NCBI GenBank assembly: GCA_937124545.1 | Contig: CAKZKU010000209.1 | Span: forward strand, 1 to 59,583 | Direction: 5' to 3' | Source: an uncultured Microbacteriaceae bacterium | Lineage (GTDB): Bacteria > Actinomycetota > Actinomycetes > Actinomycetales > Microbacteriaceae | Length of the DNA stretch: 59,583 bases | Part shown: positions 30,410-39,994 of the stretch, one piece after another | Layout: every line of letters begins with the position of its first letter | How positions within the stretch are numbered: the first letter of the stretch is position 1 | The notes under the pieces: model-generated | What the model was told of the DNA's origin: nothing | Databases searched by the model: none | The model's input: the letters and a program-made list of their open reading frames with translations, nothing else | Made by a program: the position numbers and the translations under genes

Positions 30410-33400
30410 ATGACTGAAAACATAGGTTCGATCGCCGGGAAGCTGACGCTTGACGGCACTCAATACCTAGTCGTCCTCGATCGAGCGAAGGAAGAGACCC
30501 GAAGATTCGGGAGCGTCTTCAATCGTGTATTTTCAGGGCTTCCGGCTCCGGTCCAGCGTGCCGGAAGGTCGGTCCAGGAGTTCGCATCAAGGATAAACTC
30601 CTCGGGCAAGGCTATTGGGAATTTCTCCAGCAGGATATCAGGGGTAAGCCGATCAGTCCTTAGCTTCAGAAGCGCCCTGGCTGCTGCCGCGACGACTTTT
30701 GGTGGCGTGCGGCTGGTGCGTCTTGCGGCAGAGGCCGACGATACCAGGGTAGCCTTTCGTAATCTGTCCAGGTCGATAGGGGTCGATTCGACAGAGGCCC
30801 TCGACCGCTATCGGGCGGCTTCTAGGGGGACGATATCCGACCTGCAGCTCATGAGGCAGGTAAACACAGCTGTCGTTCTTGGCGTGGCTGGGAACGTAGA
30901 GTCGTTTGAGAAGCTGATCAATGCTGCAAGGATTCTGGGTAAGGCTACAGGGAGGACTGCAGCCGAAGGCTTCAGAGACCTTTCAGTTGGTATCGGCCGC
31001 CAGTCAAGGTTGGTACTCGACAACCTTGGGATCATCATTTCTGCTGACCAGGCCTATCGGAATTATGCACAGAGCATTGGCAAGTCCACAGACGACCTCA
31101 CCGTCGCTGAGAGGCGGACAGCGTTTCTCAATGAGGCGTTGAGAGGTATCGATCGACGATTAGAGCAGATAGGGGACGTCGGGGTAACGTTTGCCGACAC
31201 TGTAGCGAGGATCAGGGCTGGGCTTGCAAACTTCGCTTCCGGAGTCGCAACAGCGGTAACCCCCGCCCTCCAGTCCCTCTTGGATTCATTCCAGCGCCTA
31301 GGCGATCAAATGGGCGGGCTCTCGAATCTTGTTTCGGGGGTTTTGATATCCGTTTTCGGAACCTTGCGGCGTTTCATCGAAGATAACGGTGAGCGCATTC
31401 GCGTGCTCATATCTGCGACGATCAACCTCCTGACGAAGTTCCTAGCAACGCTAGCTGAAGTGTTCCGTGGCGCTTCCGAGCTGCTGCTTGGATTGTTCAC
31501 AGACCCTGGCGCAACGATTGCCAATCGCGTGGCTCCGCTTCTGGATGGAATCCGAAACCTATTCATTGGCCTGGGGAAGGCCGTCGGGGCCGGATTCGTA
31601 AGCGTCTTCATAGAATCGTTGAAGCCGCTGATACAGGCGATTGCTTCCGCCATAGGCCGAATCCCAAGAATCGGCGACGGGGTGGAATCGTCAATAAAGT
31701 CCTCCCTGGAATCGGCAACCGACGCAGTTACCAGATTCCAGAACGAAGGCCTAACCGCAGCCGGTCAAGGGCTGACTAGCTCATTCCTGGAGGGGATCCT
31801 GGGCATCGGCCCTGACGATCGCCAAGAGCTGCTCCGCACCTTTGAGAACATTGACCGCCTGAGCGCAGAGTTCTTCGCGGGGCTCGCCAAGCAAGCAAAT
31901 TCTCCAGACATTAGCGCAGGAAAAGCTCGCCAGACTTTCGAAGAGATCAGCGAGGTGTTGAATACAACCTCAGAAGACTTGGCTCAGGCTGGTTCCGAGC
32001 TAGTCAAGTTCCGAGGCCTCCTCAACACTCTTCGATCAGCTCAGTCTGCGGGCACCTTCACGGTTGAAGGCGCTGATGCGCGGGACTTTCTGGAGATCAC
32101 CACGATCATCGAGAACGCGCTTAAAAGGCGGGTTGAGCTGACCGAGGAGGAGGCCGCTCGCGCGAAGGAGCTGGTTAAAGACAACAAGGAGCTGAAGGGC
32201 ATCCTTGACGACATTGTTGGCCAGTTACGAACGCAGGCGACAGCCTTGTCTGTTGTTGACCTCCCAAAAGAGGAAGCGGCCCTCGTTGCGCTTGAGCGAA
32301 GCTTCAACACTCGCTTGGCGGATCTCAACATTGTTGACGAAGATGCGATCCGTAACGTTCAGCGGCAAATGCAGAGGCTCCTGGCGCTCTCAAGGCTGGT
32401 CAACCAGAGGGAGCAAGAGAGAGCTCAGGCGATCAAGGATGCAGAGAAGGCCCGGAGGGAGGAAGAGGCGTCTGCTGAGAGTCTCTTGAGGCTGACGCAG
32501 CGACTCACGGAGGAGCTCAAGGGCGTCGAGCTGGACACCGAGTTCTTCAACATCGACGATCAGACCGAGAGGGATATCCTGGAGCTTGTCCGAAGGGTCG
32601 ACCAGGAGATTGAAGACATCTCGCTGATCAAGCCTGAGGAAGAGGAGCGCATCCGGGGGATCCTTTCCCAAATAGTCGCCGCGCGCCGGGAACTGGGAGA
32701 GTTGGAGCGTCGCCAGCGCCAAGATGAGGCTCGACGTTCAGGGGGTGGGATACTCCAGGACTTCGGGAACGAAGCTGCCGGGTTCAACCTGAATCGGTTT
32801 GATCAGGCTCGCCGCCAGCTTCAGCAAGACTTGGCGGCGGCCCAGCTCGAGATCACGAGCCTGGAAATACCCGCTGAAGAGCAAATTGCCCTCCGGAACA
32901 AGCTGAATGATCTCGCCTCAAACATTGCCCTGGGCATCGACCTGGAGCAAACCGAGGCGAATATCCAGCCCTTCGTTGACTCTATTACCTCGTCCCTTCA
33001 GGGGGTTGGGCAGGCGCTCGTATCGGCGCTTTCTCAGGGTGAGGATGTGACGAGGGCTATCGCTGAGTCGCTTGCTTCCCAGCTCTCAAGGGCCCTGACG
33101 GAGACGATTGACCTAATCGGGGAGGGCTTGACCGAAACCTTCAAGAGCGTCTTCAGGGGGATCTCGGAGGAGGCAGGGAAGGCCCTTTCGGGTATCTTCT
33201 CGGCGGCGGTCGGGATCATTGGCGCGATCGTGGCCAGGTCGAGAGAGTCAGGGTCGACGTTCACGGAGGCGAATATCGACGACCTGGCGACTAGCCAGTC
33301 CGTTGTCAGGGGGGTCGTCGCAGGCCCGTCCTCGATCCCCGTAGCCGAAGTCGGAAGTTCTCTTAAGGAAGCGTTCAGGACAACCGAGGGGCTCCTCGGG

Positions 33401-33481
33401 TCGATCGAAGAGACGATCCGCCAAATTGCGAGCGGAGCGGGCTCCGGAACGATTGGGCTTGGCCAAGGCGCCATAGTCTAG
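30410..33481 (+). CDS. Tail tape measure protein
   Basis: 1023 residues, the second longest gene. Long amphipathic helices and several hydrophobic stretches (about 300-420: GVLISVFGTLRRF, ISATINLLTKFLATLAEVFR and VGAGFVSVFIESLKPL; about 925-945: GIFSAAVGIIGAIVA), typical of tape measures. A GTGFR-less helical region in the middle is coiled coil. At about 0.15 nm per residue this predicts a tail near 150 nm. It sets tail length and forms the DNA channel at infection. Confidence 0.9.
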   Translation: MTENIGSIAGKLTLDGTQYLVVLDRAKEETRRFGSVFNRVFSGLPAPVQRAGRSVQEFASRINSSGKAIGNFSSRISGVSRSVLSFRSALAAAATTFGGVRLVRLAAEADDTRVAFRNLSRSIGVDSTEALDRYRAASRGTISDLQLMRQVNTAVVLGVAGNVESFEKLINAARILGKATGRTAAEGFRDLSVGIGRQSRLVLDNLGIIISADQAYRNYAQSIGKSTDDLTVAERRTAFLNEALRGIDRRLEQIGDVGVTFADTVARIRAGLANFASGVATAVTPALQSLLDSFQRLGDQMGGLSNLVSGVLISVFGTLRRFIEDNGERIRVLISATINLLTKFLATLAEVFRGASELLLGLFTDPGATIANRVAPLLDGIRNLFIGLGKAVGAGFVSVFIESLKPLIQAIASAIGRIPRIGDGVESSIKSSLESATDAVTRFQNEGLTAAGQGLTSSFLEGILGIGPDDRQELLRTFENIDRLSAEFFAGLAKQANSPDISAGKARQTFEEISEVLNTTSEDLAQAGSELVKFRGLLNTLRSAQSAGTFTVEGADARDFLEITTIIENALKRRVELTEEEAARAKELVKDNKELKGILDDIVGQLRTQATALSVVDLPKEEAALVALERSFNTRLADLNIVDEDAIRNVQRQMQRLLALSRLVNQREQERAQAIKDAEKARREEEASAESLLRLTQRLTEELKGVELDTEFFNIDDQTERDILELVRRVDQEIEDISLIKPEEEERIRGILSQIVAARRELGELERRQRQDEARRSGGGILQDFGNEAAGFNLNRFDQARRQLQQDLAAAQLEITSLEIPAEEQIALRNKLNDLASNIALGIDLEQTEANIQPFVDSITSSLQGVGQALVSALSQGEDVTRAIAESLASQLSRALTETIDLIGEGLTETFKSVFRGISEEAGKALSGIFSAAVGIIGAIVARSRESGSTFTEANIDDLATSQSVVRGVVAGPSSIPVAEVGSSLKEAFRTTEGLLGSIEETIRQIASGAGSGTIGLGQGAIV

Positions 33482-33494
33482 AAGGAATCAAAAA

Positions 33495-34295
33495 GTGCCT
33501 AATCAGTACGGACAAACAAACTTCGGAGAATTTGGCGTCGGAGACGACTTCAACTTCCTGGTTCGTGAGGCTGACTTTGGCTTCACCCCACAGTTCTGTG
33601 ACGTTTGGGATTCCCGAACAGGGACCCGTGTCGACTCCGACCTGATCATGAACGATCTGGCCGGGTCAACGATCGAGGCCGACCTCCGCCGCTTGAATAC
33701 GTCGGTGGCGCTGACAGCCCTGAACGGCTACGTCGAAGGCGTTTGCTACTTCGTCACGATCAAGAGCTCGACAGGGCTGAGCCTCGACGCCAACAACTGG
33801 GAGATTATCGGAACGTTCACGATCGGCCGTCAGGTCAACATCGAGCTGGATACTCAGAATATTTTTCGATCTGAGCAAGCCGACGTGACGGTGACAGCTC
33901 TCCCGAACTCCGTCATGGGGCGGTTGCGAACTCTGGAGCTAAACCAGATCCAGAACATAAGCCCTAAGCTAAGGCGCCTTCTTGGCTTGAGTGGTGAGAA
34001 CCAAGTCCTTGACGGCTACTTTTTTGACGACGCCTCAAATATTACCCAGGTTCGCCTACGGGTGTATGATACTGCTGCGAGCGCTCGCGCGGCTGTGCGG
34101 TGGGCGGATACCGAGAACCAATCTGATCCGGTTGGCGCGTATCCGACGCCCGGCGAGCTTTCTCGACAGGTCATTCAAACGTCTCAGAGCCAAGCTCGTC
34201 AGCTTCGAACGGAGCTCCTGGGCAGCCTGAGCACGATAGACGGAGGGTCAGGTGACGCGGCTGACGCGGCCTATGACGACTCCTCCGTAATCTAG
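33495..34295 (+). CDS. Distal tail / baseplate protein, 266 aa
   Basis: GTG 33495 with AAGGA upstream. First gene after the tape measure. Beta-rich first half (DDFNFLVREADFGFTPQFCD), then helices. By position a distal tail or baseplate hub component; no specific family seen. Confidence 0.55.
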   Translation: MPNQYGQTNFGEFGVGDDFNFLVREADFGFTPQFCDVWDSRTGTRVDSDLIMNDLAGSTIEADLRRLNTSVALTALNGYVEGVCYFVTIKSSTGLSLDANNWEIIGTFTIGRQVNIELDTQNIFRSEQADVTVTALPNSVMGRLRTLELNQIQNISPKLRRLLGLSGENQVLDGYFFDDASNITQVRLRVYDTAASARAAVRWADTENQSDPVGAYPTPGELSRQVIQTSQSQARQLRTELLGSLSTIDGGSGDAADAAYDDSSVI

Positions 34296-34307
34296 AAGGA
34301 GTAGGGC

Positions 34308-34670
34308 TTGAAAGCGCTTAGGATTTTTGGGCTAGTTGCAGCATTGTTCTGTTCGGGTTGCCTCGGAGGGTCTCCAACCCTTAGGGTTTGGGAAAGCCGC
34401 ATGGACGCGGCCGGCATCGATCACCAGGAGATTGGTGGTCGGAGCAAGTCAGCTGCAGCTTGGTGGTCTCTACTGCCGGGTGGCGGAGCGGTGTACAACG
34501 ATCAGTCGGGCACGTTCGTCGCCCTCAACATTGTTCTTTACCCGCTTTTGGGGCCGCTCTGGCAGCCGTTCGCGTCTGCAAAAAACGCCGAGGTTTTGAA
34601 CACGCTCGACGCCGCCCTTGAGAGCGGATATTACGAGCTAGACCCCAGCGGGGTCGTTAGGATCCACTGA
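34308..34670 (+). CDS. Lipoprotein, 120 aa
   Basis: TTG 34308 after AAGGAG. Signal peptide with lipobox: basic KALRI, hydrophobic core FGLVAALF, then CSGC with modified Cys at about residue 21. The mature part is small with an amphipathic hydrophobic stretch (FVALNIVLYPLLGPLWQPFA). Embedded among tail genes; would be fixed in a membrane of the host or be a superinfection or lysis factor. Confidence 0.65.
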   Translation: MKALRIFGLVAALFCSGCLGGSPTLRVWESRMDAAGIDHQEIGGRSKSAAAWWSLLPGGGAVYNDQSGTFVALNIVLYPLLGPLWQPFASAKNAEVLNTLDAALESGYYELDPSGVVRIH

Positions 34671-35353
34671 TGCACCCAGCGACTGCCACTGAGCGGTTTG
34701 TTTCGAACAACCCGACGATGCACCAGTCGCGCCTGGGGCCGCTAGTGCCCCAGCAGGTGACCGGCATCTCTCGCGAGGGATCGCCGGTCGAGTTCGAGTG
34801 GGGTGACGGCGTGACGCGTGTCCGGACGCTTCACAGCGACCGGAGCGCCCATAACCCCATGCGGGTGATCTACCACCCGGGCCTGAACCAGTCGATCCAC
34901 TACCCGAAGAACCCTGACCGGACGATAAACTACTGGCGAGGCCCGGTCCGGAAGCTAGACACCCAGGCAACGAGGACCGTTGGCGGAATGGTTCGGTCAC
35001 GCGGAACCCAGAAGTGGGAAGACGTAGTGATCACCGAGGTCTGGGAAGGTGGCGGAGGCCGCGCCTCGATCACGGTAGACTTTCTGCAAACGCTATATTC
35101 GTTTATGGTTGAGGACGTCCCGCTTGGCAGCTATGTCGGCTGGATCCCAAGAGACCTGTCCTTCAACCGACACCTGATCGTCCCGCTAACGCTTACGGTC
35201 GGGAGTCAAGATTTCGATCTGAGAGCGGTTCGAGCGAAAATTGACATAGGTGACCCAAGGGAGATGGTCGTCGATCAACAGGTTGCCTTCACGTTCGGGC
35301 TTGCGAAGCCCCAGATCTTTGTTCCTTCGATCATGACTTCTGAAGGGGTTTGA
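34670..35353 (+). CDS. Tail tip protein, 227 aa
   Basis: ATG overlaps the upstream TGA. Beta-rich, starting HPATATERFVSNNPTMHQSR and ending VDQQVAFTFGLAKPQIFVPS. In the tail tip gene cluster; probably a baseplate part. Family not recognised. Confidence 0.55.
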   Translation: MHPATATERFVSNNPTMHQSRLGPLVPQQVTGISREGSPVEFEWGDGVTRVRTLHSDRSAHNPMRVIYHPGLNQSIHYPKNPDRTINYWRGPVRKLDTQATRTVGGMVRSRGTQKWEDVVITEVWEGGGGRASITVDFLQTLYSFMVEDVPLGSYVGWIPRDLSFNRHLIVPLTLTVGSQDFDLRAVRAKIDIGDPREMVVDQQVAFTFGLAKPQIFVPSIMTSEGV

Positions 35354-35356
35354 AAC

Positions 35357-38300
35357 GTGGCTTTTCCCAGTTCCGCAGCTGCGCCGATCAGATCGGCAGT
35401 GGAAGCTGACAATCGGATTTCGACTCGCCTGAATAAAGCAGGCACCGAAGCTCAAAACCCGATCATTGGGAACAGCCGAGACGCCACGGACACTGAGTTC
35501 GTCGCCGGCGGCTTTGCCATGCGTCTGAAGTTCCCCCTTGTCGACAAGATGGAGCAGGTCTACGGATCGAGCTTGACGATCCTCAACGACGACGGCTCGG
35601 TAATTTCCAGCATCGACATAACGAACCGGTGGTCGACCTTCCAGATGGAAGCCAGACTTGACCTCGTTGCGGGAGTCGACTTCGAGAGCTTTGATGCACC
35701 GAAGCGGGTATTGGTCCAGGCGAAGACCTCTCGTGGCCGGCACCAGACGAATCAATTCTGGGTTTCGAACCTTCCGGCGAACCAGGTGTTGGTCAACGGG
35801 GTTCAGACCGAAGCAGGCAATCCTCTTGAGATTCTCGTCGAGTCCCTTGGTGTCCCACAAAGAGTCGCTCTTCAGTTCTTCCCCTCGCTGAACGACGAGG
35901 TTGGCCGTCAGCATGGCAGCGACAAGGCCTCGATCGAGGCAAACGTTGTCAAGCCGTACGGGGGCGCCGAGTATCTGACCATGATTCGGAACTCGGTTTT
36001 CGTGGATTACGCGAACTCCCCAGTCAGGGACATCACCTACTTCGAGCACACCCCGACAGTGAACGGTGAAGTTGTTCAGCTTCGCTTTCAGTTCACTTCT
36101 GCGCTGGGTTCGGCCTCTGTTGTCGAGTGCTTTGCTTACGTCAAGTTCACGGTTTGCGAGGATGGCGGGAGCCCGGTTAGCACAGCTCTGACGACGGGGA
36201 CGAACATTGTTTGCCCGCCATGCCCTCAACCTCCAGTCATTGAGAACCCTGGCGTACCTCCGGAGGATCGTGACAACCCGTCAACGATCGAAGAGGATTC
36301 TGGTGGTCGATACGTTCGGGTTGATCTGACTTCGAATGGGGACCTCGGGGAGGGGACTGAAGCGCCCTCTGTTTCCCTTGAGTTCCAAGGGTATGAAGGA
36401 TCCGGCGGCGCCATTTCGTCGAGCGGGAGCGCCGGTACTGTTTCTATCCCTGTAACCGAGCAAGAGTACAAGGTCTATCTGCCGACAGAGGTAGAGGACT
36501 CCGACCTTGTTATCGTCCGGCCTTCGACGGCTGCCGGCCAGGGTGGCGCCCTGATCTTCCTTCGTTCTGGTACAAGCCAAAACGTTATTCTGAGTGAAGC
36601 AGTCTCGATTCTTGACCAGATCAGCATTCAGACCGCTGGAAATGTGGGGCAGACAGATCTGACTGTAAGCCCAGACGACGGTCAAATTCAGCAGATCACG
36701 TCTGCAGTTGGCGCTACGCCCAGCACCTCGCAGATCACGGTCACGATTTCCAACCCGACGGACGAGCAGATCCGTTGGCGCCTCAAGGGCTGCGGCGACT
36801 TCATGACGATCGCCGACCATGACCGACAAGGCCGACTGGGGCCCCTTGATTCGGTTCAGGTTACGGTTGGAATTAGGTCAACGGATCGCGAAGGCGAAAA
36901 CCTCCCTGAAGCGGACTACAACGGGTACATCTCGGTGTATTCGCTGGACCGGAATGACCGAAGGGTATTCGCGATACCGGTGCGCCTCGTTGTTGGGGCA
37001 GGAACAGCCGTAACGGGGACGACCTACTATATCGATTATGACGGTGGTAGCGACTCGAACGACGGAACCTCTTCTTTGCCGTTCAAGCACCACCCGTGGG
37101 ACAGCAACGCTACGGGGCAAGCGGCCCTTGTCACCCTTGGCGCTGGAGACATGACTGTATTCAAGGGTGGTGTCGTTTACCGGGGCTACCTTTTCGGCGG
37201 TGGGGCAACGGGAACAGTAGCGAGCAACATCATCATAGACGGGAACACCGAGGGAACCTTTGGAGTTGGCCAGGCTATCCTAGATGCCTCCGAGGCTCTG
37301 ACTGGGTGGACCGACCAGGGTGGAGGAGTATTCAGGGCTTCGCTACCAGACTCTGAAGTCGTGTTCCCTGGGAACCCCTTCACGCTGAATATGTACGAAG
37401 GGCAGGGGACCGGCGTAAAGCTCATGGCGCCTTCTCAGTGGCCTGTCAACCAGCCGGATCTCCAGCTCTGGGATGATATGGGTGGCTGGCCTGAGATCCC
37501 AAGCCTGTCTCAGATAAGCACTCCAGACGACGCCGTCCCGTTCCTGCAGTGGGACGACTTTGCCCTTTTGCCGTCTGACTTTCATGTAGAGGGCTGGATC
37601 GCAACGTTTGACAACGGGAACCGTGTCGGACTCTACAAGATCGAATCTTTTGACCCCGTCACGAACACGATCACATTTGGTTCTGGGTCTGGGCAAAGAT
37701 GGATCAGCATAGGTGGGTCTTCCCCCAACTGGACTCTTGGCACGCCGCTCCCACGCTTCTGCCTCATGAACATTGAGTCTGCGCTATCACAGCCAGGGAC
37801 GTACTTCTACAACGCGACGAACGAGACGATCGATTACATACCCTACTCAGGGACGACTCCGACCAGCGTCACGGCCACGAAGAGATTCAACGTAATCGAC
37901 TGCTATGAGCTGGAGAATGTGACCTTTAGGGGCATGATTTGCCAAAAGGCCTCAGGGCAGAACTTAGGGCAGGCAGGTGCGTGGTCTGCGACACTAAATG
38001 GGTGCACCAACGTCAAGATAGAGGGCTGTACAGCTAGATTCTGTCGTAGCACAGGGGCCAGGGCGTCGATCTATATGTCGGTCGGCACGACTGGGTTCTC
38101 CTTGAAGAACAGCTTGGTGATCGCGAACCGGCAGTCTCGTGGGATCCAGATGACGAACGCTGCCCAGATCGCTGGCCAAACAGACTTCAACGTTGAGGAG
38201 AATCTCTTCTGCAATAACGGGGGCACGCAGATAGCGATGTTTGCGTGCGAAGAGTCCTTCATATGGTTTAACGATGTGTACAACCATGGAGGCACGCACG

Positions 38301-39994
38301 CTAACGGTGTCAGTACGTATTCGGGTTGTAAGAACACGAGGGTGCACAGGAACGACGTCGGCAACGGAAACATTGCGTACACGATCCAGCTGATCGGCGA
38401 CGGCGACGACTTGACGATAGATTACAACAAGTTCTCCGTGATCGAGAGCTTCCTAGGCTTTCAGTTCACGGTCGCAACGTGGTCGACGAGTTCTAACGTC
38501 CGCTGGATGCATAATGTCATGAAGAACCCCTACGGAACGGCCTACCTTCACAGCCAGCCGCCGGGGGCCAACTTAGTGCTGGCCAACAACGTTATGGACG
38601 GAGCTGCACAGACCGACCAGGGGGCAGTCTCAGAGGGTGGAAACATTCTGACAGCGGACTGGAATGGAAACTACACCCTTGGCTCTTCCGACTTCGGGTT
38701 CATTGATCCGACGACAGTCTTCGTGGACTACGCGAACAATGACTTCCGCTTGAGGGACGGATCTGTCGGCATCAGCAACGCCGTGTCGATCCCAATTTAC
38801 ACATACCCGTCTTACATCCCCCAGCGAGGTGACGGGTACGATATTGGTGCTGAGGAGTTCGAAGAACTGGTGCCCCTGCACCGGATCAACTGCGGGTCAA
38901 CAACCTACACCGACCCAGACGGGAACGTCTGGGCTGACGACTTCGGGTTCTCCGGCGCCAGCGGCGTGTTCTCGACGTCCGATCCGATATCAGGAACCGA
39001 GCTCGACACAATTTACCAGACCGAGCGAGGCGTCTCGGTCGACGGCGAAGAGGTCGGCTTTGAGTACCAGCTGACTGTCCCCGATGGGAAGTTCATTGAG
39101 GTCCGTCTCCATTTTGCCGAGATCTACACCCCGACCTCAGCCGTTGGGGCAAGGCTCTTAGACGTCTACATGAACGGAAACCAGGTCGAGGACGACCTGG
39201 ACATTTTCCAAGCCGTCGGAGGTGACGCCGCCTACGTCAAGACCTACCAAGTACCATCAAACAGCACCACGCTGACGATCAGGATCGAAAACGGCACGGT
39301 CGAGCGCGGCAAGGTGAATGGTATCGAGGTATTCGACACCGGCCTTTCCTCGGCGGGTATCGATCACGTTGTCACCCTGACCGAAGAGAATCAGCCGTTC
39401 ACCGACACCATGCTGATCAACTTCTCGGGAGGGATCGACTACAACCTTTCGTTCGACGACAGCGTCGGCAGCGCCGGCGACGAAATCCTAGTCAACTTCT
39501 CAGGGACCGGTGTCGCTCTGCACCGGATATCCTGTGGCTCAGAGTCAGACATAGTCGATTCAAGCGGCAACACATGGGACGCTGACCGGGACTTTAGTGG
39601 GTCTGTAACGGTCACTCAAAGTACCACCACGGCGATCGACAATACTGAAGACGATGCCCTCTACCAGCAGACTCGGGCCCTGATCGCAAACGGGAGCTCG
39701 TTCGGCTTTGAGTACACCCTCAACGTTCCTACGAATACGGCCCTTACTGTCCGGATACTCCAAGCAGAGATCTACGATCAGATTGGCATCGCTGGGCGTA
39801 TCTTCAGCCACGAGATTGACGGGGTTGTCGTCGATCCGCTAGTTGACATCTACGAAGACGCTGGATCACAGCACTTTTACGCGGTGGTCTACGAGTACAA
39901 CGTGACGAGTGACAGCAGCGGCTCGATCGTGGTGCGGCTCCAGAATGGCACCGCTGATAAGTGCCAGGCCTGCGCAATCGAGGTTCTTCAGTAA
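35357..39994 (+). CDS. Multi-domain tailspike/fibre with beta-helix and two malectin-like domains
   Basis: 1545 residues from GTG 35357. About 1-290: N-terminal tail-binding part with a CPPCP spacer. About 290-550: linker and Ig/BACON-like domains. About 555-1170: right-handed parallel beta-helix beginning TTYYIDYDGGSDSNDG and ending GDGYDIGAEEF, as in polysaccharide lyases and tailspikes. About 1172-1328 and 1387-1545: two malectin-like domains (LHRINCGSTTYTDPDGN; LHRISCGS), each ending with an R-I/L-x-NGT strand. The two units near 1335-1385 resemble the 20-residue repeats of the 22872 fibre. Likely the receptor-binding, possibly glycan-cleaving spike. Confidence 0.8.
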   Translation: MAFPSSAAAPIRSAVEADNRISTRLNKAGTEAQNPIIGNSRDATDTEFVAGGFAMRLKFPLVDKMEQVYGSSLTILNDDGSVISSIDITNRWSTFQMEARLDLVAGVDFESFDAPKRVLVQAKTSRGRHQTNQFWVSNLPANQVLVNGVQTEAGNPLEILVESLGVPQRVALQFFPSLNDEVGRQHGSDKASIEANVVKPYGGAEYLTMIRNSVFVDYANSPVRDITYFEHTPTVNGEVVQLRFQFTSALGSASVVECFAYVKFTVCEDGGSPVSTALTTGTNIVCPPCPQPPVIENPGVPPEDRDNPSTIEEDSGGRYVRVDLTSNGDLGEGTEAPSVSLEFQGYEGSGGAISSSGSAGTVSIPVTEQEYKVYLPTEVEDSDLVIVRPSTAAGQGGALIFLRSGTSQNVILSEAVSILDQISIQTAGNVGQTDLTVSPDDGQIQQITSAVGATPSTSQITVTISNPTDEQIRWRLKGCGDFMTIADHDRQGRLGPLDSVQVTVGIRSTDREGENLPEADYNGYISVYSLDRNDRRVFAIPVRLVVGAGTAVTGTTYYIDYDGGSDSNDGTSSLPFKHHPWDSNATGQAALVTLGAGDMTVFKGGVVYRGYLFGGGATGTVASNIIIDGNTEGTFGVGQAILDASEALTGWTDQGGGVFRASLPDSEVVFPGNPFTLNMYEGQGTGVKLMAPSQWPVNQPDLQLWDDMGGWPEIPSLSQISTPDDAVPFLQWDDFALLPSDFHVEGWIATFDNGNRVGLYKIESFDPVTNTITFGSGSGQRWISIGGSSPNWTLGTPLPRFCLMNIESALSQPGTYFYNATNETIDYIPYSGTTPTSVTATKRFNVIDCYELENVTFRGMICQKASGQNLGQAGAWSATLNGCTNVKIEGCTARFCRSTGARASIYMSVGTTGFSLKNSLVIANRQSRGIQMTNAAQIAGQTDFNVEENLFCNNGGTQIAMFACEESFIWFNDVYNHGGTHANGVSTYSGCKNTRVHRNDVGNGNIAYTIQLIGDGDDLTIDYNKFSVIESFLGFQFTVATWSTSSNVRWMHNVMKNPYGTAYLHSQPPGANLVLANNVMDGAAQTDQGAVSEGGNILTADWNGNYTLGSSDFGFIDPTTVFVDYANNDFRLRDGSVGISNAVSIPIYTYPSYIPQRGDGYDIGAEEFEELVPLHRINCGSTTYTDPDGNVWADDFGFSGASGVFSTSDPISGTELDTIYQTERGVSVDGEEVGFEYQLTVPDGKFIEVRLHFAEIYTPTSAVGARLLDVYMNGNQVEDDLDIFQAVGGDAAYVKTYQVPSNSTTLTIRIENGTVERGKVNGIEVFDTGLSSAGIDHVVTLTEENQPFTDTMLINFSGGIDYNLSFDDSVGSAGDEILVNFSGTGVALHRISCGSESDIVDSSGNTWDADRDFSGSVTVTQSTTTAIDNTEDDALYQQTRALIANGSSFGFEYTLNVPTNTALTVRILQAEIYDQIGIAGRIFSHEIDGVVVDPLVDIYEDAGSQHFYAVVYEYNVTSDSSGSIVVRLQNGTADKCQACAIEVLQ

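Noticed and set aside
35186..36229. Minus-strand open frame of 347 aa under the tailspike
   Set aside because: Antisense to well-supported structural genes; no start signal or recognisable domain.
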